Part shown: in pieces, positions 16,022 to 21,905 of the stretch
How positions within the stretch are numbered: position 1 is the stretch's first letter
How the letters are laid out: each line of letters opens with the position of its first letter
Assembly: GCA_002430125.1 (NCBI GenBank)
Contig: DJBQ01000080.1
Location: 1-21,905 of the forward strand
Length of the DNA: 21,905 nucleotides
Direction: 5' to 3'
Source: Rhodobacterales bacterium UBA5972
Lineage (GTDB): Bacteria; Pseudomonadota; Alphaproteobacteria; Rhodobacterales; Rhodobacteraceae
Position numbers and translations under genes: made by a program
The notes under the pieces: generated by a model
What the model saw: the letters and a program-made list of their open reading frames with translations, nothing else
Told to the model about the DNA's origin: nothing
Database searches by the model: none

Positions 16022-16375
16022 TTAGACAGGCAACAATCCAGCGGCGATCCTGCGACCTTCGGAGAGTAAAACGTTGTAGGTACGACATGCCGCCGGGGAT
16101 GACATAACTTCAACCCCCAAGCCTGCTTCGTCAAAAATCCGGCGGTGTTCAGCGGAAAGTGCCGAAATTTCAGCCCCCATGCCCAGAAACACTACGTCTA
16201 TCTGCGCGGCGGACTGCAAAAACCGATCCCAGTCCCCTAGCCCCCGCCAAGGTTCCGCGCGTCCGGGCAACAACAGGATCCCGCCTTGATGCACCTGCCC
16301 GTTTATCCGAAAAAATCCGGGGCCGTAGCCATCAATCGGGGTCGGTCCGTCAAAAATCATTTCGGTCAGGTGCAT
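16022..16375 (-). CDS. Mth938-like domain protein (NDUFAF3 homologue)
   Basis: A 117-residue single-domain protein of the Mth938/DUF498 family. The family segments visible are YGPGFFRINGQ at 17-27, VVFLGMGAE at about 61-69, and the C-terminal ACRTYNVLLSEGRRIAAGL. The mitochondrial relative NDUFAF3 is an assembly factor of respiratory complex I. From memory, published gene-order analysis ties the bacterial form to secD, secF and yajC, which is the context here. Its biochemical role in bacteria is not established. The start ATG 16375 follows the TauE-like stop by four bases, with AAGG seven bases upstream, so translational coupling is likely. Confidence 0.88.
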   Translation of the reverse strand: MHLTEMIFDGPTPIDGYGPGFFRINGQVHQGGILLLPGRAEPWRGLGDWDRFLQSAAQIDVVFLGMGAEISALSAEHRRIFDEAGLGVEVMSSPAACRTYNVLLSEGRRIAAGLLPV

Positions 16376-16379
16376 CCGT

Positions 16380-17138
16380 TTACCTTAATATCGGCAAATT
16401 GCTGACCGCGGAAAAGCCGATCAAACAATAGGCAATTATGCGAAACAGCTTTTCTTTATCGGGGCGAAACAGCTTAGCGCCAATAATGTTAAACACAGCG
16501 TAAGGAATAATCAACGCCACGCCGATCACCACAGGTGTCGCCGCAATATAACCGGCCATGGCCATGTAAAGAAAAGTCAGAATGTCGACCAAAAACAAAT
16601 ATATCAGGATGTTTGCACGAATGGCGGTAATCGCATGCGGGCTCGACATATAAAGCATGATAACCGGCGGCCCGGGCAGCCCACTGACACCAGCAAGAAA
16701 TCCACCCATAGCGCCAACCGTGTACGTCATTGCACGGTTTAACACGCCCCGATACCGCCAGCCTGTGATCAAGAACAACAGCAAAACCAGCGCGATTATA
16801 GCGACAGACCAGCGAAAGACATCCGGATTGACCTTCACCAACAGATAGAGACCCAATGGCAATGCGACCAGCGCGCCGATCGTCAGACGCCGCAAATCAG
16901 CCGGATGGCAGTCCTTAATCGCACCGCGCAGAATCGGGGTTGTGCCCGGAATGTCAAAAATCAGCATGGTGACAATTGCCCAAACCGGCGGCAAAACGCT
17001 ACTGGCGAACGGCATGTAAATCAGGGCCGTCCCAAAGCCCGAAAATCCGCGCACCAAACCTGCTACAGCGACTCCTAATAGCAGGTAATATAGTCCGTCA
17101 ATTGCCAGAACCTGATCAAAGGTTTCGGCGAGTACCAC
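16380..17138 (-). CDS. TauE/SafE-family membrane transporter (sulfite/organosulfur exporter family)
   Basis: A 252-residue membrane protein with seven to eight hydrophobic spans and the two internal repeats of the family: GLVRGFSGFGTALIYMP at 27-43 and GGFLAGVSGLPGPPVIMLYM at 145-164. Members move sulfite, sulfoacetate or other small anions; the substrate here is not evident. The start is GTG 17138, two bases after the secF stop, without a clear ribosome binding site, so it probably depends on ribosomes finishing secF. Four bases separate its stop from the Mth938-like start. It therefore sits inside the export operon. I chose the GTG because the first membrane span and RGFSGFG motif follow at the normal distance. 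Confidence 0.88.
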   Translation of the reverse strand: MVLAETFDQVLAIDGLYYLLLGVAVAGLVRGFSGFGTALIYMPFASSVLPPVWAIVTMLIFDIPGTTPILRGAIKDCHPADLRRLTIGALVALPLGLYLLVKVNPDVFRWSVAIIALVLLLFLITGWRYRGVLNRAMTYTVGAMGGFLAGVSGLPGPPVIMLYMSSPHAITAIRANILIYLFLVDILTFLYMAMAGYIAATPVVIGVALIIPYAVFNIIGAKLFRPDKEKLFRIIAYCLIGFSAVSNLPILR

Positions 17139-17140
17139 GA

Positions 17141-18118
17141 CTAAGCGTCGATATTGGCGTATTGCGTGCCTGCCGAACCATCAGATTTAGTCCAGTCACG
17201 CTTGACCCCAAGGTAAAGCAGAACTTTTGACGCAACAAAAACCGAGGAATACGTGCCGACGATAATACCCCATGTCATCGCAAACACAAAGCCACGGATC
17301 ACGTCGCCCCCCAGCACTATCAGCGCGATAAGAGCCACCAGAGTGGTAAACGATGTCATAAATGTCCGGCTGAGTGTATCGTTGATCGACAAATTCAAAA
17401 CATCAACAAGCGGCGTTTTCTTGAACTTGCGCAGGTTTTCCCTCACCCGGTCAAACACCACAACCGTATCATTCAGCGAATATCCAACGATCGTCAGAAT
17501 CGCCGCAATGATCGTCAAATCGAATTCGATCTGAAACAGCGCAAAAACGCCAATAGTAAGAATAACATCGTGGACTAATGCCACCACCGCGCCAACCGAA
17601 AACTGCCATTCAAACCTTAGCCAGATATAGGCCAGCACAGCAAGAATAGACAAAAGCACTGCCAAAATCGCGATCTGGATCAATTCGCCCGAAACCTTTG
17701 GTCCGACACTTTCGATTGAGGGAAACGTCATTTCAGGATCAATGGCGCGCAAAGCATCTTTCATCAAACCAATGGTTTCAACTGTTATCGCCTCGTCGTC
17801 CTGCTGCTGTTCGATCTTGATTTGGGTGACGTGACTTTCAGTCCCCGCCAGAACATCCGCCGGATCAACCACTTGTGTGATCGATACCTGGCCAAGATTG
17901 AGCGGCGTCAGAGCATCGCGGTACTCGGCGATCACAACGGCTTTTTGCGCGCTGGTTCGCAACATTGTGCCACCGCGAAAATCGATGCCAAAGTTCAGAC
18001 CCATAACAAAGAACAGGATAATCGCCGCGATCACGGCAATTACCGACGCGCCAAAGGTAATGTTCGACGAGCTGAAAAAGTCGACCTTGGTGTTGTCTGG
18101 GACGATCTTAAGGCGCAT
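17141..18118 (-). CDS. secF: Protein translocase subunit SecF
   Basis: A 325-residue inner-membrane protein that works with SecD to drive late steps of protein export using the proton gradient. It has six spans: one at about 20-40 and five between about 146 and 305. The periplasmic domain opens with NFGIDFRGG at 42-50. The membrane motif GYSLNDTVVVFDRVRE at 212-227 includes Asp217, matching the conserved SecF aspartate. Length and motif order are normal. The start ATG 18118 has AAAGGG upstream and lies 12 bases after the secD stop. The TauE-like gene starts two bases after its stop. Confidence 0.97.
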   Translation of the reverse strand: MRLKIVPDNTKVDFFSSSNITFGASVIAVIAAIILFFVMGLNFGIDFRGGTMLRTSAQKAVVIAEYRDALTPLNLGQVSITQVVDPADVLAGTESHVTQIKIEQQQDDEAITVETIGLMKDALRAIDPEMTFPSIESVGPKVSGELIQIAILAVLLSILAVLAYIWLRFEWQFSVGAVVALVHDVILTIGVFALFQIEFDLTIIAAILTIVGYSLNDTVVVFDRVRENLRKFKKTPLVDVLNLSINDTLSRTFMTSFTTLVALIALIVLGGDVIRGFVFAMTWGIIVGTYSSVFVASKVLLYLGVKRDWTKSDGSAGTQYANIDA

Positions 18119-18130
18119 GGTTTTCCCTTT

Positions 18131-19795
18131 TCAAACTTCAATAGTGCGCGGACGGCGCCAGTGAAACCAGGTCGAAATCATCAAACGCGTAACCCAGATT
18201 GCGGTGAAAACCGAGGTCACGATCCCCAGCCCAAGCGTGATTGAAAAACCACGCACCGGGCCCGAACCCATCACAAACAGGATCACTGCCGCGATCAGCG
18301 TGGTCACGTTCGCATCAACGATTGCCGAAATCGCCTTCTCATAGCCAAGTTCGATGGCGCGAGCCGGCCCTTTGGAGGTTTTCAGTTCTTCACGGATACG
18401 CTCAAAAATCAAAACGTTCGCATCCACCGCCATACCAATGGTCAAAACGATCCCGGCGATACCCGGCAGAGTTAAAGTAGCCCCGATAACGCTGAGCAAT
18501 GCGAACAACATAGCGACGTTGATAATCAAAGCGATATTGGCGAAGACACCGAACAAGCCGTAACTCAAAATCATAAAGATCAGCACGGCGCTGAACGCCA
18601 CGATGGTCGCAACTTTGCCAGCATCAATACTATCTTGCCCAAGTTCCGGACCGATTGTGCGTTCTTCCAGAAAATCCATGCCAGCAGGCAGCGCGCCCGC
18701 CCGCAGCAAGACAGCCAGTTCTGTTGAACCTTCAACGGTAAAGTTCCCGGTGATAATGCCGGATCCGCCCGCAATATGCGACTGGATCACCGGCGCAGAA
18801 ATCACTTTGTTATCAAGCACAATCGCAAACGGCGAGCCGATGTTGTCGGCTGTATATTGCCCGAACTTGCGCCCGCCAGTGGGATTAAACCGGAAACTTA
18901 CTGCGGGCTGGCCGTTCTGATCAAACGACGGTTGCGCATCAACCAGATCTTCGCCCGTCACAACCGGGCTGCGTTCCAGAATGTAATAGCGGTCAGCTGC
19001 GTGCAAATCGGGCACTAAGATGTTTCGCGCACCCGGAGCGGCGTTTTTATCGCTGGTCTCGCGCAAAACCGCGTGAAAGGTCAGTTTTGCGGTGGTGCCG
19101 ATCAGCCCCTTCAATTCGTCAGCCGACCCAAGGCCTGGAACCTGAATAAGAATGCGTTTGTCACCCTGACGCTGGATTGTAGGTTCGCGTGTGCCAACCT
19201 CGTCAACCCGACGGCGAATGATTTCAAGGCTTTGGCGCATCGTCCGGTCGTCAGTGGCGATCTTTTCAGCCGCAGACATTGTCACAATGATTTGACCATT
19301 TTCACCGCGAACTTCGATATCGGTTGAACCAACACCTGTCAGGCTGACAACCGGGCGGGCCAATTCGCGCACAGCGGCCACGGCGGCCTCGATCTGGTCA
19401 GGCTTGGAAATCCTGATCCGCAACTCGTCTGGCGCGCCATCCTGACGCAGAACCGTCCCAACCACGTCTCGTTGTTTGCGCAAACCATCCCGGATATCAG
19501 GCCACATGCCATCAAGCCGGGCGGCGTAGACTTCTTCAACCTTCACTTCGGCCAAAAGATGCGCACCGCCACGAAGATCAAGCCCCAGATTGACCAGATC
19601 GTTTGGCATCCACGCAGGCCAACCGTCCACAGCGGCCTGCATTTCGGGCGTTACGACTTCGCCTTTCGCCACACTTTCCAGCGCGTCATTATGATTCTCG
19701 ACCCGCGTGTAAAACCCGTTTGGCAACGCAAGCAGAATACCCAGAGCGCAAAGTCCCCATACCAGGGATTTTTTCCATATGGAAAATTGAAGCAT
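18131..19795 (-). CDS. secD: Protein translocase subunit SecD
   Basis: A 554-residue inner-membrane partner of SecF. The first span is at about 8-26. The periplasmic P1 head includes GLDLRGGAHLL at 71-81 and extends to about residue 380. Five more spans follow, with the conserved GMAVDANVLIFERIREE motif at 454-470; Asp458 is the residue linked to proton coupling in E. coli SecD. The protein is complete. It follows yajC by 21 bases and precedes secF by 12, the standard yajC-secD-secF order. No strong ribosome binding site is seen before ATG 19795, which suggests some dependence on translation of yajC. Confidence 0.97.
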   Translation of the reverse strand: MLQFSIWKKSLVWGLCALGILLALPNGFYTRVENHNDALESVAKGEVVTPEMQAAVDGWPAWMPNDLVNLGLDLRGGAHLLAEVKVEEVYAARLDGMWPDIRDGLRKQRDVVGTVLRQDGAPDELRIRISKPDQIEAAVAAVRELARPVVSLTGVGSTDIEVRGENGQIIVTMSAAEKIATDDRTMRQSLEIIRRRVDEVGTREPTIQRQGDKRILIQVPGLGSADELKGLIGTTAKLTFHAVLRETSDKNAAPGARNILVPDLHAADRYYILERSPVVTGEDLVDAQPSFDQNGQPAVSFRFNPTGGRKFGQYTADNIGSPFAIVLDNKVISAPVIQSHIAGGSGIITGNFTVEGSTELAVLLRAGALPAGMDFLEERTIGPELGQDSIDAGKVATIVAFSAVLIFMILSYGLFGVFANIALIINVAMLFALLSVIGATLTLPGIAGIVLTIGMAVDANVLIFERIREELKTSKGPARAIELGYEKAISAIVDANVTTLIAAVILFVMGSGPVRGFSITLGLGIVTSVFTAIWVTRLMISTWFHWRRPRTIEV

Positions 19796-19816
19796 GACAG
19801 AAAAATCCAGCAGAGG

Positions 19817-20137
19817 TTAAGCGGTCGGCTCGGTTTTATTGATGACGGCCACAATGGTTGATTGCACGACACGGACTTTAACGCCGGTCGCAATTTCAAC
19901 TTCGACTTCGTTATCGTCTTTGACCTTGACGATTTTACCGATCAATCCGCCCTGCGTGACAACCTGATCACCACGCCGAACAGCAGCAACCATGGCTTTG
20001 TGTTCCTTGGCTTTCTTTTGTTGTGGCCGGATCAGTAGAAAATACATGATGGCAAAAATCAGAACGAGGGGCAGAAACTGGCCAATACCGGCCAAACTGC
20101 CGCCAACGCTTTGCGCATAGGCCGGGGTCACGAACAT
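19817..20137 (-). CDS. yajC: Preprotein translocase accessory subunit YajC
   Basis: A 106-residue protein with one membrane span at about 19-36 followed by the hallmark YFLLIRPQQKKAKEH and a soluble cytoplasmic beta domain with GDQVVTQGGLIGKI. YajC associates with SecDF. I use ATG 20137 because GAGGA lies seven bases upstream; a TTG immediately before it is in frame but too close to that site. It is the first gene of the yajC-secD-secF-tauE-like-Mth938-like unit and is divergent from serS across about 220 bases, where its promoter should lie. Confidence 0.95.
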   Translation of the reverse strand: MFVTPAYAQSVGGSLAGIGQFLPLVLIFAIMYFLLIRPQQKKAKEHKAMVAAVRRGDQVVTQGGLIGKIVKVKDDNEVEVEIATGVKVRVVQSTIVAVINKTEPTA

Positions 20138-20361
20138 CAAGAATTCCTCAAGGTTTGGCGAAACGATATCCCGCCTGTTTCAAAGTCGCGGCACACTAAC
20201 CGCGAGGTGTCGGGTTTGCAAGGCGCGAAGGGGTGCCATTGTTGCCGCAGAAATGTGCATTGGCCGGTTGATTGTTAAGGGGCAAATCCGTCTTTATCCT
20301 GCCTTGGGTTTATTGCATAACCGCATTCACGAATCCTGACCGTTGACCAAAGGCTTTTCCA
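20138..20361. other. Divergent intergenic region between yajC and serS
   Basis: About 220 bases without a supported gene. It should hold promoters for both directions, but I see no convincing -35/-10 pair. A short inverted repeat, CGCGG (20187-20191) with CCGCG (20200-20204), is present and could be chance. AAAGG about eight bases before ATG 20362 is the likely serS ribosome binding site. Confidence 0.5.
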
Positions 20362-21654
20362 ATGCACGACATTCGCCAAATCCGTGAAAACCCGTTTGGG
20401 TTTGACGCTGCCCTCGCTCGCCGGGGTATCAGTGCGAAGTCGCCGGAAATTCTGGCGATTGACGAAAGCCGCCGCGCAAAGATCCTCGCGGCTGAAACTG
20501 CGCAAGCTGAACGAAACGCGGCCTCCAAAGACGTGGGTGCCGCAAAGGCCAAAGGTGACGACGCCGAGTTTGAACGCCTGCGCGCGCTGGTTGCCGAGAA
20601 AAAGGATCAGATCGCGCGATTGGAAGAAGGGGCCAAGGCTGAAGATCAGCGCCTTAACGATTTGTTAATGGGGTTGGATAATCTGCCTTATGATGACGTG
20701 CCAGACGGGACAGACGAAACCGGCAACGTGGAAATTCACCGCTGGGGGAAACCGCGATCATTTACGTTTGAACCGCGCGAGCATTTTGAAATTCCGGCAG
20801 CCAAAGGCGGCATGGATTTTGCCGCCGCCGCGAAACTGTCGGGCTCGCGCTTTGTGGTTCTGTCAGGGGCTGTGGTACGTGTGCACCGCGCGCTGGCACA
20901 ATTCATGCTGGATACCCACGTCACCCAAAACGGCCTGTCCGAGATGTGGACGCCGGTTCTGGTGAAGTCCGAGGCGATGTACGGCACCAATCAATTGCCA
21001 AAGTTCGCCGAAGACAGCTATCAGACCACAAATGGCTGGTGGTTGATCCCGACCTCCGAAGTAACGCTGACCAATTTGGTGGCTGGTGAAATTCTGGATG
21101 ACAGTGAATTGCCGCGCCGAATGACCGCCCACAGCCAGTGTTTCCGCTCCGAGGCAGGTTCTGCCGGAAAAGACACGTCAGGCATGTTGCGCCAGCACCA
21201 GTTTGAAAAAGTCGAAATGGTGTCGATCACCCGGCCCGATGAAAGTCGCGCTGAACTTGACCGGATGACGCGCTGTGCCGAAAAACTGCTCGAGGCGTTG
21301 CTGCTGCCGTACCGGACAATTGTTCTGTGTACCGGTGATATGGGGTTCGGTGCGCGCCGCACGCATGACATTGAAGTCTGGCTGCCCGGGCAAAACACCT
21401 ATCGCGAGATTTCCAGTTGTTCGGTTTGCGGTGACTTTCAGGCCCGCCGGATGAACGCGCGCTATCGTCCAACCGATGGCGGCAAGCCTGAATTCGTGCA
21501 CACACTGAACGGGTCAGGTCTTGCCGTCGGGCGCTGTCTTATTGCGGTTCTGGAAAATGGCCAGCAGGCGGATGGATCAGTGTGGATACCACCAGCGCTG
21601 CATCCTTATCTGGGCGGTAAAACCACAATTTCGCCGGATGGTGTGTTGGTTTAA
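20362..21654 (+). CDS. serS: Seryl-tRNA synthetase
   Basis: A 430-residue class II aminoacyl-tRNA synthetase that charges tRNA-Ser and is needed for selenocysteine where that is used. The N-terminal 100 residues form the long charged coiled-coil arm that grips tRNA-Ser (for example [27 protein letters not shown]). The catalytic core includes TSEVTLTNL, motif 2 beginning [21 protein letters not shown] at residue 261, and motif 3 GSGLAVGR at 384-391. It is full length. ATG 20362 is the only sensible start. It appears to be transcribed alone, with a likely terminator about 210 bases downstream. Confidence 0.97.
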   Translation: MHDIRQIRENPFGFDAALARRGISAKSPEILAIDESRRAKILAAETAQAERNAASKDVGAAKAKGDDAEFERLRALVAEKKDQIARLEEGAKAEDQRLNDLLMGLDNLPYDDVPDGTDETGNVEIHRWGKPRSFTFEPREHFEIPAAKGGMDFAAAAKLSGSRFVVLSGAVVRVHRALAQFMLDTHVTQNGLSEMWTPVLVKSEAMYGTNQLPKFAEDSYQTTNGWWLIPTSEVTLTNLVAGEILDDSELPRRMTAHSQCFRSEAGSAGKDTSGMLRQHQFEKVEMVSITRPDESRAELDRMTRCAEKLLEALLLPYRTIVLCTGDMGFGARRTHDIEVWLPGQNTYREISSCSVCGDFQARRMNARYRPTDGGKPEFVHTLNGSGLAVGRCLIAVLENGQQADGSVWIPPALHPYLGGKTTISPDGVLV

Positions 21655-21863
21655 TAGAACTCGATCAGTGCATTTGATTGAAAGCCTTACCATCAGTCAA
21701 TCCGGTATCGCCCAAACCGCAACGACACCAAACCAAGCTTACGGCGCCCGTGAAAAAGGCGATGGAGCACGTGCTCTGACATTGTACCAATTCTCGGAAA
21801 ACGCGACCGTTGTGGCACCTAACCAATGCCGTCATTAACAACCGTGGAAATGCAAAAGTTAAG
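21655..21863 (+). other. Non-coding stretch after serS with a 12-bp palindrome
   Basis: About 209 bases with no supported gene. A reading frame crosses it (TTG 21674 to 21838) but lacks a ribosome binding site and resembles no family I know. GAGCACGTGCTC (21765-21776) is a perfect palindrome and could be an operator or chance. Because a terminator follows at 21864, this may be a long 3' untranslated region or the body of a small RNA. Confidence 0.4.
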
Positions 21864-21895
21864 GGCCAGCGGGCTTTGCTGGCCTCGATCTTTTT
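21864..21895 (+). terminator. Rho-independent terminator downstream of serS
   Basis: GGCCAGC (21864-21870) pairs perfectly with GCTGGCC (21878-21884) around a seven-base loop. TCGATC and a run of five T follow. Stem length and T-run fit intrinsic termination of plus-strand transcripts, though the T-run starts six bases after the stem. Confidence 0.7.
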
Positions 21896-21905
21896 ATCAA
21901 GCTTT

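Noticed and set aside
21521..21838. A 105-codon frame overlapping the end of serS and running into the trailer
   Set aside because: Its first part is an out-of-frame reading of serS motif 3, and the remainder has no ribosome binding site or family resemblance.
1..21905. Mobile elements, defence systems, CRISPR arrays, biosynthetic clusters
   Set aside because: No transposase, integrase, restriction, toxin-antitoxin, Cas or synthase genes and no regularly spaced repeats were seen; nearly all bases fall in recognisable chromosomal genes.

Overview
The window reads as a contiguous, gene-dense piece of chromosome from an alphaproteobacterium, most likely Rhodobacterales (Roseobacter-type). The clues are the PurF N-terminus ending HPFDDDKLKEEC, the LysM protein with an N-terminal anchor and Ig-like modules, the yajC-secD-secF cluster with a downstream Mth938/NDUFAF3-like gene, the Atm1-type exporter, and a short GTCCCGGA/TCCGGGAC palindrome of a kind common between alphaproteobacterial genes. 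The genus cannot be fixed from this sequence. I found no rRNA, tRNA, CRISPR array, insertion sequence, integrase or phage gene. No intergenic gap reaches 300 bases.

Layout. Bases 1-3634 (+): end of mlaE, mlaF, a small PqiA-like membrane protein, radA and cvpA, with two 4-base ATGA overlaps. Bases 3750-5878 (+): purF overlapped by a short-chain dehydrogenase; cvpA-purF adjacency is also seen in E. coli. Bases 5880-11410 (-): reading along the minus strand, an Atm1-like ABC exporter, yfgM-like, bamB and der. The yfgM-bamB-der order also matches E. coli. Bases 11534-13042 (-): a LysM/Ig-like envelope protein, divergent from a LOG-family gene (13144-13704, +). A hairpin terminator separates that gene from convergent Fe-type sodB and an EamA permease (13833-15368, -). 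A DUF1330 gene follows (+). Bases 16022-20137 (-): yajC, secD, secF, a TauE/SafE permease and an Mth938-like gene, tightly packed. serS (+) is divergent from yajC. The last 250 bases hold no supported gene but end in a likely Rho-independent terminator.

Functional themes. Many genes serve envelope biogenesis: lipid asymmetry (MlaEF, possibly PqiA), protein export (YajC-SecDF, YfgM), outer-membrane assembly (BamB) and peptidoglycan binding (LysM). The others are housekeeping: recombination (RadA), purine synthesis (PurF), ribosome assembly (Der), tRNA charging (SerRS) and oxidative defence (SOD).

I did not find a convincing undescribed system. The items most worth a second look are the TauE-type permease placed between secF and the NDUFAF3-like gene, the hairpin abutting the ribosome binding site of the PqiA-like gene, a possible 12-codon leader ORF that runs into purF, the SDR without a canonical catalytic serine, and the untranslated region after serS.
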